Below, piece after piece: positions 1 to 7,659 of a stretch of 37,343 nt of DNA (positions within the stretch are counted from its first letter, which is position 1; the number at the start of each line of letters is the position of its first letter). The notes below the pieces were generated by a model. That model worked only from the letters and a program-made list of their open reading frames with translations. It was not told where the DNA came from and did no database searches. Source of the stretch: an uncultured Prevotella sp. (GTDB lineage: Bacteria > Bacteroidota > Bacteroidia > Bacteroidales > Bacteroidaceae); NCBI GenBank assembly GCA_900540885.1, contig UQHJ01000020.1, positions 1 through 37,343 on the forward strand, in the 5' to 3' direction. The translations under genes were made by a program, and so were the position numbers.

Positions 1-46
1 ATATATCACATTGTCGCTGAAGCGCAAGGGCGTAGCCAGTTTGTAT

Positions 47-70
47 CAATTTGTGCCTTGGCACAAATTG
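47..70. repeat. Short perfect palindrome
   Basis: Two 11-base arms (CAATTTGTGCC and its complement) are separated by TT. It lies downstream of the MATE gene, in the place where the left arm of the neighbouring GC-rich repeat would be expected. No gene is visible in bases 1-240. Confidence 0.7.
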
Positions 71-104
71 AGTAGTAGTATGTAATAAGTATGTTAAATT
101 GTAT

Positions 105-208
105 GTTATGTATGTTCTCGCGCTAAGCGACTATAAGTAGATATTCAAAGCATGCTGCTGCCGCGGGTTGAAAACCCGCCCCCCAATTAGGCAGATAAAT
201 TGCAGTTT
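105..208. repeat. GC-rich dispersed repeat, partial copy (family A)
   Basis: Bases 105-191 match 34585-34671 with about six differences, sharing the core GTTCTCGCGCTAAGCGAC and the hairpin CCGCGGGTT/AACCCGC. Unlike the downstream copy, the left inverted arm is missing here. The right edge runs into TTAGGCAGATAAATTGCAG, the same edge found on the inverted repeat at 34032-34141. It lies just beyond the 3' end of the minus-strand MATE gene. Confidence 0.8.
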
Positions 209-240
209 GATGGACGACAACTATTCAGTCAAAAAAGTGT

Positions 241-1515
241 CTAAACGGCTTTCTTGAATAAAAAAGCCTGCATGAGTCCGCGACCACCTAAGTAAACTAA
301 AAAGGCTAACCAAAGGAGCGTATTGCTGAGCGTGCAGACGTTGATAAGTACAAAGAAAGCTGCTGAAGCGCAAAACATACTGATGAGCATGTAGCGCGTG
401 GCCGTAGTCCCAATGTAAAGGCCGTCAAATAAAAAGGCAGCAAAACTAATGAGGGGGATAAAGTAGACAATAGGCAAGTATTGCTGCGCACGATTAATTA
501 CCTGTGAGTCGTCGGTGAGTAAGTGGAGTAGGGAAGTGCCACTTAAGAAGTAGATGAAGAAGAAAAGCACAGACAATGCTCCGCCCCACGCAAATAGACA
601 GCGCGTCACGCGCTGGAAGTTTAGGCGATCGTGCGCACCGAAGTAGCGACCGCCTAACGCCTCGCCCGCGTAAGCAAAGCCGTCCATGAAATAAGAGAAG
701 ATGATAAAGAACTGCATCAATAGCGTGTTGGCCGCAAGCGTGACTTCACCCTGTGTTGAGCCAGCAGAGGTAAAGTAAGTCGTGACGGCAATGAGGCAGA
801 GCGTGCGCAAAAAGATGTCGCGATTGACTTGAAAGAAACGTTTCAGCGTGTTGATGTCGAGTATCGCCTTTAATTCGAAGTGCTGCTTCACGTCGAACTT
901 TGTAAGGCAAAAGATAACGGCTAATAGCAAAGCCGTGTATTGTGATATGAGTGTGCCCAAAGCCACGCCCTCAATCTTTAGGTGGCAACCAAACACAAGA
1001 AGCGTGCTAACGGCAATGTTTACTACATTCTGCGTAATGGCAATGCACATCGGTATGCGTGCGTTCTGCATGCCCAAAAACCACCCTGTGAAACTATACA
1101 ATGCCAGCATAGCAGGGGCACCCCATATAAGAATGTTGAAGTAAATAGAAGCCAAACTCCTAACTTCGGCCGTAGCCGTTACGAAATGGAACGTCACTTG
1201 GAAGATTGGACGCTGCAAGAGTAGAAGCGTGAGCGCGATGCCTCCAGCTATGGTGAGCGAACGCAGTAAGATGTAGCTTGTCGCTTGGTGTTGGTTCGCT
1301 CCGTAGGCTTGAGCCGTGAGTCCGCCCGTACCCATACGTAGGAAGTTGAAGAGCCAATATATCATATTAAAAATCATGCCGCCAAGGGCAATGGCGGCAA
1401 TGTAACTGGCGGATCCTAGGTGGCCGACAATGGTGGTGTCGACAAGGGCAAGGAGCGGCACCGTTATGTTAGATATGATACTGGGTAGGGCAATGTGTAA
1501 AATCTGTTTGTTCAT
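241..1515 (-). CDS. MATE family efflux transporter, DinF-like
   Basis: Inner-membrane drug/sodium or proton antiporter of the MATE family, 424 residues, close to the usual family length. Hydrophobic segments run throughout. The N-terminus has the family pattern of two early helices around LVDTTIVGHLG, the usual D-T-x-x-V-G-H-L-G motif near residue 26, and GTGGLTAQAYGA near residue 63. The sequence resembles the DinF branch more than NorM (inference from the N-terminal motifs). It is the last gene of the run tadA-yraN-yjbR-birA-MATE; its ATG lies one base after the birA stop, so it is probably translationally coupled. Substrate unknown. A second, different MATE gene lies at 32072-33400. Confidence 0.9.
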   Translation of the reverse strand: MNKQILHIALPSIISNITVPLLALVDTTIVGHLGSASYIAAIALGGMIFNMIYWLFNFLRMGTGGLTAQAYGANQHQATSYILLRSLTIAGGIALTLLLLQRPIFQVTFHFVTATAEVRSLASIYFNILIWGAPAMLALYSFTGWFLGMQNARIPMCIAITQNVVNIAVSTLLVFGCHLKIEGVALGTLISQYTALLLAVIFCLTKFDVKQHFELKAILDINTLKRFFQVNRDIFLRTLCLIAVTTYFTSAGSTQGEVTLAANTLLMQFFIIFSYFMDGFAYAGEALGGRYFGAHDRLNFQRVTRCLFAWGGALSVLFFFIYFLSGTSLLHLLTDDSQVINRAQQYLPIVYFIPLISFAAFLFDGLYIGTTATRYMLISMFCASAAFFVLINVCTLSNTLLWLAFLVYLGGRGLMQAFLFKKAV

Positions 1516-1516
1516 G

Positions 1517-2287
1517 TTAGTTGATAAGCTTTACCTCTTTAAATGCGTAGACTTTTTCTACACCGTCAGCGTGCTTGAGGTGTAACATGCCTGTGCTTGA
1601 AATGTGCTGAATGGAGGCTTGAAAGCGCCCTGCAGCGTCCTCGTAAGTATGAAGTCCTTTGCCACAATAGAGGCATTGCATGTATTCTTGATGTAGCGCA
1701 TCGTAATTACCTTGTTGAATTTGGCGGTAGCGCAGTTCAAAGGCTTGGAGCAATGCCTCCAACACCTGATGGCGTGGTACGTCCTTGCCTATGATCTGAC
1801 GTAACGATATGGGGTTGGGGGCATCGCTGATGAAAGTGCGTTGGTTGACGTTGAGCCCGACTCCCGTGAGTGTGGTAGCAATCGTCGCACCGCAAAGCGT
1901 GTGGGTGAGGAGCATACCTGCGATCTTTTTATCCTGCCAGTAAATGTCGTTGGGCCACTTCACGGTAATGCCTTCCCCAACGAATGATAACAATGCCGCC
2001 CGAATGCCTAAGGCCAAGGCTTCAGAGAGGGCAAACTGTTGTAAGGCGGGAATGAGCGTGGGGTGGAACACGAAACTGAAAAGCAAGTTTTCGCCCCGTT
2101 CAGCCTCCCACGAAGTGCCCTTTTGACCATGTCCTGCTGTTTGATAGTCGGTGGTCATTAGGACGAACTCTTTCGTACTATGCGTATATGTAGGGCGTTG
2201 CAATTGCAGCATGGTAGAGTCCGTATCGGCTAAGTGGACGTGTTGCCAATTAGAGGGTAGTGACAGATGATTGAGTGAAGGAAGCAT
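1517..2287 (-). CDS. birA: Biotin--[acetyl-CoA-carboxylase] ligase
   Basis: Attaches biotin to the carrier domain of biotin-dependent carboxylases through biotinyl-AMP. The 256 residues hold only the catalytic domain: there is no N-terminal winged helix, so it is a monofunctional ligase and not a BirA repressor. Visible motifs are the substrate-sensing DTDST near residue 21, the biotin-binding GHGQKGTSW near residue 53 (GRGRxGRxW in other members), VKWPND near residue 108 and KIAGML near residue 119. The start lies 38 bases inside the 3' end of the yjbR-like gene. The next ATG would remove the DST motif, so the long start is preferred. Confidence 0.92.
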   Translation of the reverse strand: MLPSLNHLSLPSNWQHVHLADTDSTMLQLQRPTYTHSTKEFVLMTTDYQTAGHGQKGTSWEAERGENLLFSFVFHPTLIPALQQFALSEALALGIRAALLSFVGEGITVKWPNDIYWQDKKIAGMLLTHTLCGATIATTLTGVGLNVNQRTFISDAPNPISLRQIIGKDVPRHQVLEALLQAFELRYRQIQQGNYDALHQEYMQCLYCGKGLHTYEDAAGRFQASIQHISSTGMLHLKHADGVEKVYAFKEVKLIN

Positions 2288-2627
2288 ATTCGTTTTGAGT
2301 TTTGCGCGGCAACTTTTTCAATACCTCCGCGAGTGAGTGGTCGATGAGTTGCTTGATGAGTTCGTCGGACACGTCGGTGTCGAAGTGCAGTTCGTTCCAA
2401 TACTTTTTATTCCAATGCCAAGCGGGCAGAATACCGTTATACTTATCGCGTAGCTCAATAGCATAGTCAGCATCACACTTTACGACCACGAGGTCGGGAC
2501 GCTCAAGGTCAAGGTAAGCAAATATCTTGTTGTAAATGCGAAAGAGTATGCCTTCAGGGCCAAAGGCCGTATCCTCTGTAGCCAAAGGTTTAGAGAGGCA
2601 ATACTGGCGAACTTCTTCAATGTTCAT
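2250..2627 (-). CDS. MmcQ/YjbR family protein
   Basis: Small cytoplasmic protein of the MmcQ/YjbR family (DUF419; a CyaY-like fold that has been linked to DNA binding), 125 residues. Family features are the N-terminal EEVRQYCLSKP with an acidic patch, the FRIYNKIFAYL strand, and the C-terminal AWHWNKKYWNEL followed by a helix containing DELIKQLIDHS. It overlaps yraN by 4 bases (ATGA type) and birA by 38 bases, so it belongs to the operon. Cellular function is not established, and nothing here narrows it. The tail after about residue 112 is poorly conserved in type and overlaps birA. Confidence 0.85.
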   Translation of the reverse strand: MNIEEVRQYCLSKPLATEDTAFGPEGILFRIYNKIFAYLDLERPDLVVVKCDADYAIELRDKYNGILPAWHWNKKYWNELHFDTDVSDELIKQLIDHSLAEVLKKLPRKTQNEYASFTQSSVTTL

Positions 2628-3028
2628 ACTTCAAATTCTCTTTTATGATGGCGTTGTTGCCATACGTCCGTTTCGGTATAGGCATTTTTGATATGCGTGA
2701 TTTTAAACGGCGGCGCGTTGCCAATGAGCGTAATGATGTCGAAACTATAAGCCTTGTCTTCCTTGAAATGACAATTCAAGTAAGCATGACTTGCGGCAAT
2801 GAGGTCATGCTTCTTTTTTAAGTCAACCGCCTCCATAGCTGCGGCCGTGGAACCTTGGCTGCGCGTTTTGACTTCGACAAAAACTATCTCGCCATGCCAT
2901 TCGGCCACGATGTCGATCTCGTAATGCTCGAAGCGCCAGTTGCGGTCTAATAGGTGGTAGCCCTTTAAGGTGAGATAGAACAAAGCCTCGTCCTCGCCCA
3001 GTCGGCCTAATTCGTTATGAGTAGCCAT
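2624..3028 (-). CDS. yraN: YraN / UPF0102 endonuclease-like protein
   Basis: UPF0102 family, with a restriction-endonuclease-like fold; 134 residues, somewhat longer than the usual 115-125. The motif order matches the family: GRLGEDEALFYL near residue 8, then DRNWRFEHYEIDIVAEW with the metal-site E and D near residues 37-39, and VFVEVKTRS near residue 49 (the ExK of the nuclease core). The active-site pattern D-x(n)-ExK is intact. The biological role is not settled. It lies 10 bases after the tadA stop and overlaps the next gene by 4 bases. Confidence 0.9.
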   Translation of the reverse strand: MATHNELGRLGEDEALFYLTLKGYHLLDRNWRFEHYEIDIVAEWHGEIVFVEVKTRSQGSTAAAMEAVDLKKKHDLIAASHAYLNCHFKEDKAYSFDIITLIGNAPPFKITHIKNAYTETDVWQQRHHKREFEV

Positions 3029-3038
3029 AGAGAGAAGG

Positions 3039-3470
3039 TTACCGTTTGCGCTTAAAAAAGTCCTTCATCAGTTGACCACATTCTTCGGCCAATACGCCAC
3101 TGACAACTTCTGTCTTAGGGTGTAGAGCCTTGGGGGCAAAAACGCTAAAACCGCGTTTCGGGTCAGCAGCGCCATATACGACGCGTCCCATTTGTGACCA
3201 GCCAATCGCTCCAGCACACATAATGCACGGTTCTACCGTAACGTAGAGCGTACACACATCTAAGTATTTGCCGCCTAAAGCATCGGCCGCTGCCGTAATG
3301 GCCTGCATCTCAGCGTGTGCCGTCACGTCGTTGAGCGTTTCGGTGAGGTTGTAAGCACGCGCAATGATGCGGTCGCGACATACGACCACCGCTCCTACGG
3401 GTACTTCGTCTTTATCATAAGCTATTTGCGCCTGCTCCAAGGCTTTGCGCATGTATTCTTCGTCGGTCAT
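3039..3470 (-). CDS. tadA: tRNA-specific adenosine deaminase (TadA)
   Basis: Converts adenosine to inosine at the wobble position of tRNA-Arg(ACG). The 143 residues form one cytidine/deoxycytidylate deaminase fold with both zinc motifs: HAEMQAI near residue 52 (zinc His and catalytic Glu) and PCIMC near residues 81-85 (two zinc Cys). DEVPVGAVVV near residue 21 is also typical. It is the first gene of the five-gene minus-strand operon ending in the MATE pump, with a candidate promoter at 3523-3554. Confidence 0.95.
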   Translation of the reverse strand: MTDEEYMRKALEQAQIAYDKDEVPVGAVVVCRDRIIARAYNLTETLNDVTAHAEMQAITAAADALGGKYLDVCTLYVTVEPCIMCAGAIGWSQMGRVVYGAADPKRGFSVFAPKALHPKTEVVSGVLAEECGQLMKDFFKRKR

Positions 3471-3522
3471 GACCTATTGTTTAGGGGAAATTTCGGTCTT
3501 TAGTTTGAAGGTTATGAGGTTA

Positions 3523-3554
3523 TAAAGTTACATCACGTGGATTATCACCTAAAC
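3523..3554 (-). promoter_or_regulatory. Candidate promoter for the tadA operon
   Basis: On the minus strand GTTTA is followed by 19 bases and then TAACTTTA, close to the Bacteroidota pattern TTTG-N19-TAnnTTTG. It is about 55 bases upstream of tadA. The last T of the -7 run is followed by A instead of G, so it is not a perfect box. Confidence 0.45.
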
Positions 3555-3573
3555 AAACCTTATCACCTAAACT
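3536..3573. repeat. Short direct repeat TTATCACCTAAAC
   Basis: Two copies of TATCACCTAAAC lie about 20 bases apart, directly beside the 3588-3770 hairpin element and overlapping the candidate tadA promoter -33 region. Similar CATCACCTAA/TTAGGTGATG arms form a loop at 12650-12701. Meaning unknown. Confidence 0.5.
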
Positions 3574-3587
3574 AACTTTATAACTAA

Positions 3588-3770
3588 AGGGTGGTTCTAA
3601 TAATTCTGAAATAGGGATTTGTGCGCTATCGGAAGTGTATTTTTGAAAGTTTGTGAGGGAGCATAGCGGGCTATGTGACCGAACAAACTTTCAAAAAGAC
3701 ACTTTCGAGAGCGTACAAATCACATTTCAGAATAGCAGAACTCTAAAAACAGAATTTTTAGAACCACCCT
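3588..3770. repeat. MITE-like long hairpin element (183 bp)
   Basis: The left arm at 3588-3654 begins AGGGTGGTTCTAA and pairs with a right arm ending TTAGAACCACCCT at 3770. The arms are mostly complementary, except for an extra 22-base stretch in the right arm that repeats ATTCTG. The loop at 3655-3682 holds its own small hairpin (CATAG/CTATG). There is no open reading frame in it, and no clear target-site duplication was seen. It fills most of the tadA-tex gap and sits 9 bases beyond the tex stop. Confidence 0.75.
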
Positions 3771-3779
3771 AAAGACTAA

Positions 3780-5897
3780 CTATTTAATCAATTTCAATGC
3801 TACGCGGCCTCGTTCTTCGTCAATGTCGATGACGCGTACTATTACTTGTTGCTGAATGTGTACTACTTCGGCAGGGTCTTTGACGTAATGGTCGGCCATC
3901 TGTGAGATGTGAACCAAGCCCTTCACCTTGATGCCCATATCGACAAAGCAACCAAACTTCGTTATGTTCGTTACAACGCCAGGCACCTCCATGCCTTCAC
4001 GCAAGTCGTCGAGTGAATGCAGATTGTCAGCAAAGCTGAACACCTTTGCTGTGCCGCGAGGGTCGCGTCCAGGTTTGGCCAACTCTTGCATAATATCGGT
4101 GAGCGTAGGCAAGCCCACTTCGGCTGTACAATATTTATTAAGGTCAATCTTGGCACGAATGGTGGCATCGGCAATGAGCGTTTTGATATCACAGCCAGCG
4201 TCTTTCGCCATCTGTTCCACCAAAGCGTAGCGTTCGGGGTGAACAGCCGTATTGTCGAGCGGGTTCTTGGCATCAGGAATGCGTAAGAAACCTGCGCACT
4301 GTTCGTAAGCCTTGGCCCCTAAACGTGGCACTTTCAGCAAAGCCTTGCGCGAGGCAAAGGGACCATTCTCAGCACGATAGTCAACAATGTTTTGTGCCAA
4401 GGCAGGGCCTAAGCCCGACACGTAGGTGAGCAAGTGCTTAGAAGCCGTGTTGAGGTTGACACCAACCGTGTTGACACAACTTTCGACAGTGAGATCGAGC
4501 GATTTCTTCAGTTCCGTTTGGTCGACATCGTGTTGATACTGTCCCACACCGATGGCCTTCGGGTCAATCTTTACCAATTCAGCCAGCGGATCAGCCAAAC
4601 GACGACCAATACTTACGGCACCACGCACCGTAACGTCGTAGTCGGGAAACTCCTCGCGAGCCAATTTAGAGGCAGAATAAACCGAAGCACCGTCTTCGCT
4701 TACGAGAAAGACTTCTATTCCTTTAAGGTGTAGACTCTTGACCAACTCTTCCGTTTCGCGACCAGCCGTACCATTACCAATCGCAATGGCTTCAATCTTG
4801 TATTGCTCTACCAAAGATGCTACTTTAAATCCTGCACGTGCGTATTGGTTTTGAGGTTGGTGAGGGAAGATAGTCTCGTTGTGTAAAAGATTGCCTTGTG
4901 CATCCAAGCATACCACCTTGCACCCCGTGCGGAAACCTGGGTCGATGCCCATGATGCGCTTTTGGCCTAATGGCGCGGCAAGCAAGAGCTGCTTGAGATT
5001 TTCGGCAAAGACGTGAATGGCCTCTTCGTCCGCCTTCGTCTTGCTCGAACCCGCAAACTCCGTTTCGATGCTGGGCTTGAGCAAACGCTTATAAGCATCG
5101 CTCACGGCCATTTCGACTTGGGCGGCGGCAGGCGAACCCGCTTTGACATAGAATCGTTCAACGCGACTCATGCAATCCTCCTCGTCAGAAGGCGCAATCG
5201 TAACGCGAAGGTAGCCTTCGGCCTCGCCACGACGCATGGCCAGTAGACGGTGAGATGTGCAGCGCTTTAAAGGTTCACTCCAATCAAAGTAGTCACGAAA
5301 CTTACCAGCTTCGCTCTCTTTGGCTTTCACCACCTTAGAGCGTATCATGCCCGTATATTCAAACGAACGGCGCACGCTTTGGCGAGTACGTTCATCTTCA
5401 TTTACCCGTTCGGCAATGATGTCGCGTGCCCCTTGCAGCGCCTCTTCCTTGTCTTTTACTTCGCCCTTTACATAGCGAGCGGCCACCTCCTCTGGATTTT
5501 TATAAGGCTGTGTGAGTAGGGTAATAGCCAATGGTTCAAGTCCTTTCTTGCGCGCCACTTCAGCTTTCGTCTTGCGCTTAGGCTTAAAGGGAAGGTATAT
5601 GTCCTCCAATTGTGTGGCATCCCAACATTCGCTGATGCGCTTCTTGAGGTCGTCAGTGAGTTTGCCTTGTTCCTCAATGGACTGTAGAATGTAGTCGCGG
5701 CGATGAATGAGTTCGGTGAGTTTATCATTTTGTTCTTTCACCTGAGCCACCTGCACTTCATTGAGTCCACCCGTAGCTTCTTTGCGGTAACGGCTAATAA
5801 AAGGAATAGTGGCACCTTGTGCCAAAAGATTTATGGTGCTTTCAACTTGCTTCTCGCGTAAGCCCAGTTGCTTGGCTATGATTTCGGTTAAAGTCAT
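3780..5897 (-). CDS. tex: Tex / YhgF family RNA-binding protein
   Basis: Tex family transcription-associated, RNA-binding protein, 705 residues, near the usual 720-780. In order it shows the N-terminal helical domain with IPFISRYRKEATGGLNEVQV (about residues 31-50), the central region with the YqgF/RNase H-like fold (RIMGIDPGFRTGCKVV near residue 314, EAIAIGNGTAGRET near residue 370), helix-hairpin-helix repeats (NTASKHLLTYVSGLG and LLKVPRLGAKAYEQCAGF), and a C-terminal S1 domain (from about residue 637, GCFVDMGIKVKGLVHISQM). It ends directly after the S1 barrel without the extra tail seen in some members. Transcribed alone from a well-formed promoter at 5924-5954. Confidence 0.95.
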   Translation of the reverse strand: MTLTEIIAKQLGLREKQVESTINLLAQGATIPFISRYRKEATGGLNEVQVAQVKEQNDKLTELIHRRDYILQSIEEQGKLTDDLKKRISECWDATQLEDIYLPFKPKRKTKAEVARKKGLEPLAITLLTQPYKNPEEVAARYVKGEVKDKEEALQGARDIIAERVNEDERTRQSVRRSFEYTGMIRSKVVKAKESEAGKFRDYFDWSEPLKRCTSHRLLAMRRGEAEGYLRVTIAPSDEEDCMSRVERFYVKAGSPAAAQVEMAVSDAYKRLLKPSIETEFAGSSKTKADEEAIHVFAENLKQLLLAAPLGQKRIMGIDPGFRTGCKVVCLDAQGNLLHNETIFPHQPQNQYARAGFKVASLVEQYKIEAIAIGNGTAGRETEELVKSLHLKGIEVFLVSEDGASVYSASKLAREEFPDYDVTVRGAVSIGRRLADPLAELVKIDPKAIGVGQYQHDVDQTELKKSLDLTVESCVNTVGVNLNTASKHLLTYVSGLGPALAQNIVDYRAENGPFASRKALLKVPRLGAKAYEQCAGFLRIPDAKNPLDNTAVHPERYALVEQMAKDAGCDIKTLIADATIRAKIDLNKYCTAEVGLPTLTDIMQELAKPGRDPRGTAKVFSFADNLHSLDDLREGMEVPGVVTNITKFGCFVDMGIKVKGLVHISQMADHYVKDPAEVVHIQQQVIVRVIDIDEERGRVALKLIK

Positions 5898-5923
5898 GAC
5901 AGATGTTTATTAGTTTTGGTGCG

Positions 5924-5954
5924 TAAAGGTACAACAAAATATTAATAGGTCAAG
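5924..5954 (-). promoter_or_regulatory. Promoter for tex
   Basis: On the minus strand CTTG, 19 bases, then TACCTTTA. Spacing and -7 shape fit the Bacteroidota sigma-ABfr consensus; it lies about 30 bases upstream of the tex ATG. Confidence 0.6.
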
Positions 5955-5984
5955 TTTGCGTGTGTGTTTATTCAAATTCGAAAC

Positions 5985-6017
5985 TTTTAGTTAATTAAAC
6001 TTTAAATATTAACTTTG
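5985..6017 (+). promoter_or_regulatory. Promoter for lysO genes
   Basis: TTTTAG, 19 bases, then TAACTTTG at 6010-6017, 27 bases before the first ATG. The -7 box is a full match to TAnnTTTG; the -33 element is weaker. Confidence 0.6.
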
Positions 6018-6043
6018 CACCGCCAAAATAACAAAGTTCGATT

Positions 6044-6331
6044 ATGTTCTCATTAATAATGATAGCCTTGTGTGGCGTGGTTGTCGGTTTCGGACTGCGA
6101 CGCTGGAGGGCATTACAAAACGTTAATCATACCATAACCCTTACCATCTGTTTTATGCTTTTTGTGTTGGGGCTTTCGGTGGGCGAAAATAAAATGATTA
6201 TTCAGCATTTAGGCAGTTATGGCCTTCAGGCTTTGCTTATCAGCGTGGCCAGTATGTTGGGTAGCGCCATCGGAGGTTGGGCACTTTATAAATATGTGTT
6301 TAAAGAAAGCAAGAAGGAGGGTACGGAATGA
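6044..6331 (+). CDS. lysO: LysO-type exporter, N-terminal half protein
   Basis: 95 residues with about three membrane segments (residues 1-16, 30-47 and 60-85) and a charged C-terminus. The pattern LTICFMLFVLGLSVGEN and the glycine-rich SVASMLGSAIGGW helix correspond to the N-terminal half of the LysO (YbjE) lysine exporter, a single protein of roughly 300 residues in Escherichia coli. Here the reading frame ends and the second half begins in an overlapping gene (ATGA, 4-base overlap). The two proteins together have about the length of the one-piece exporter, so they probably act as a two-subunit transporter. Lysine as substrate is from the family, not from this sequence. Confidence 0.8.
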   Translation: MFSLIMIALCGVVVGFGLRRWRALQNVNHTITLTICFMLFVLGLSVGENKMIIQHLGSYGLQALLISVASMLGSAIGGWALYKYVFKESKKEGTE

Positions 6332-6948
6332 AACAGAGCCTGTTTGTCGTTTTTATGTTTGTGTTGGGGTGTATCTTAGGAGATGTACTCCAATTGCAAT
6401 GGCAGTTGCACGAACTGTCAATGTTGATACTTTATTTACTGATGTTTCAAGTAGGCATTAGTGTGGGGTGTAGCGATAATTTAAAAGCTCTATTGCGCAA
6501 CTTTCGACCTAAAATGTTGCTATTGCCCTTAATATCGTTAGGTGGAACGTTACTGTTTTCAGCATTGATAAGCGTTGTGTTGACACGTTGGAGTGTGTTC
6601 GATTGTATGGCAGTGGGTAGCGGCATGGGCTATTATTCATTGTCGTCAATATTGATTACGCAATTGAAGATACCTTCTTTAGGTCAGCAAATGGCAGCAG
6701 AGTTGGGCACAATCGCCTTGCTCGCTAACATCTGTCGTGAAATGATTGCCATGACTTGTGCTCCGTTGTTTAAGAAATTCTTTGGTCCTTATGCACCTGT
6801 GATGGCAGCTGGCGTAACCTCAGTAGATGTATGTTTGCCTATTATTGGCCGTACCTGTGGTAAAGAGATGATAGCTGTGTCATTGTTCCATGGTATGATG
6901 ATAGATATGTCTGTTCCTTTGCTCGTTCCTTTCCTTTGTGAGTTTTAG
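6328..6948 (+). CDS. lysO: LysO-type exporter, C-terminal half protein
   Basis: 206 residues, six or so membrane helices, matching the C-terminal domain of the lysine exporter LysO. Visible features are the early VFMFVLGCILGD helix, LLMFQVGISVGCSDN (mirroring LFVLGLSVGEN of the first half), and the well conserved AVGSGMGYYSLSSILIT and AAGVTSVDVCLPIIGRTCG segments. Its ATG overlaps the stop of the N-terminal partner, so both should be made together. A strong hairpin follows at 6967-7006. Confidence 0.88.
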   Translation: MKQSLFVVFMFVLGCILGDVLQLQWQLHELSMLILYLLMFQVGISVGCSDNLKALLRNFRPKMLLLPLISLGGTLLFSALISVVLTRWSVFDCMAVGSGMGYYSLSSILITQLKIPSLGQQMAAELGTIALLANICREMIAMTCAPLFKKFFGPYAPVMAAGVTSVDVCLPIIGRTCGKEMIAVSLFHGMMIDMSVPLLVPFLCEF

Positions 6949-6966
6949 AGTGGGGGCTAAAAGTGT

Positions 6967-7006
6967 AAAATAGGTGTCGCATTCATAGGAATGCGACACC
7001 TATTTT
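6967..7006. terminator. Perfect 18-bp hairpin after lysO
   Basis: The arms AAAATAGGTGTCGCATTC and its exact complement are separated by ATAG. It ends in TATTTT and starts 19 bases after the lysO stop, so a terminator role is plausible. The sequence AGCAATGCGACA recurs twice just downstream (7010-7051), which a simple terminator does not explain. Confidence 0.6.
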
Positions 7007-7062
7007 GTAGCAATGCGACATATAGTATAGCAATGCGACAACAATCTTTACCCCTTAAACGA

Positions 7063-7070
7063 TACCTTTG
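7063..7070 (+). promoter_or_regulatory. -7 box before the small membrane protein
   Basis: TACCTTTG lies 35 bases before the ATG at 7106. No clear TTTG is found at the expected upstream distance. Confidence 0.45.
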
Positions 7071-7105
7071 CTTTTGGAATTTAAAAATAAACTAAAAGTA
7101 AAAGT

Positions 7106-7366
7106 ATGGCAACGACCAATCCACCTATTTACATTTCAGAGGCTCCTGTTATGTTAATCGTAGCAGCAGTAGTGATATTATTTTCATCAGCGATTATTTG
7201 GGCTATGGTACGTGACTATCGCCTTTACTTGCAAAACTTTGATCAGGCAAAATATAGCTTTACTCATTTCATAAAGCGTGAACAGTATTACGTTTGCTTG
7301 CTGTTGTTTTTCTTCTTTTTAGTAGGTATAGAGTTGTGCATGCAGGCGATGTTGGCAGTAGGGTAG
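7106..7366 (+). CDS. Small two-helix membrane protein, unknown
   Basis: 86 residues with two strongly hydrophobic segments (about residues 14-34 and 61-80) and a basic, aromatic linker containing MVRDYRLYLQNFDQAKYSF. No signal-peptidase or lipobox motif and no family recognised. It has its own -7 box, so it is probably not simply part of the lysO transcript, although it lies 157 bases downstream on the same strand. It is followed by the promoter repeats of the PBP gene. Start and frame are supported by the promoter position and the consistent hydrophobic pattern. Confidence 0.65.
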   Translation: MATTNPPIYISEAPVMLIVAAVVILFSSAIIWAMVRDYRLYLQNFDQAKYSFTHFIKREQYYVCLLLFFFFLVGIELCMQAMLAVG

Positions 7367-7390
7367 CGTCTTTTCCGTTTTGAGTTTGTT

Positions 7391-7464
7391 CAAAGATAGT
7401 GCAAACCGAGCGCAATACAAAACAAAAGCAGACTTTTGTCTCGCGTTCGGTTTGCACTATCTTT
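7391..7464. repeat. Palindromic promoter repeat, first unit (two-way)
   Basis: Near-perfect inverted repeat starting CAAAGATAGTGCAAACCGA and ending with its complement. Each end therefore carries a TATCTTTG -7 box, one pointing to each strand. It is the most upstream unit of the array in front of the PBP gene. Confidence 0.75.
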
Positions 7465-7471
7465 GTATTTG

Positions 7472-7631
7472 TATAAGATAGGCTGCACCTCGGCAATGCA
7501 AAACAAAAGCAAGCTTTTGTTTTGTATTGCGCTCGGTTTGCACTATCTTTGTATAAGATAGGCTGCACCTCGGCAATACAAAACAAAAGCAAGCTTTTGT
7601 TTTGTATTGCGCTCGGTTTGCACTATCTTTG
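7472..7631 (+). promoter_or_regulatory. Two tandem 80-bp promoter-bearing repeats before PBP1A
   Basis: Units 7472-7551 and 7552-7631 differ at one base. Each starts with TATAAGATAGGCTGC, has the palindrome CAAAACAAAAGC/AAGCTTTTG in the middle, and ends with a complete promoter: TTTG, 19 bases, TATCTTTG (7601-7604 and 7624-7631 for the last one). The last -7 box is 29 bases before the PBP ATG at 7660. An open frame runs through these units upstream of that ATG, but it is repeat sequence and not counted as protein. Confidence 0.75.
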
Positions 7632-7659
7632 CAAGCAAAACGTTTTACAAGAATCTACA

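Noticed and set aside
7522..7659. 46-codon N-terminal extension of the PBP gene
   Set aside because: It runs through the promoter repeats and lies before the -7 box at 7624, so it would not be on the main transcript; the membrane anchor follows the ATG at 7660.
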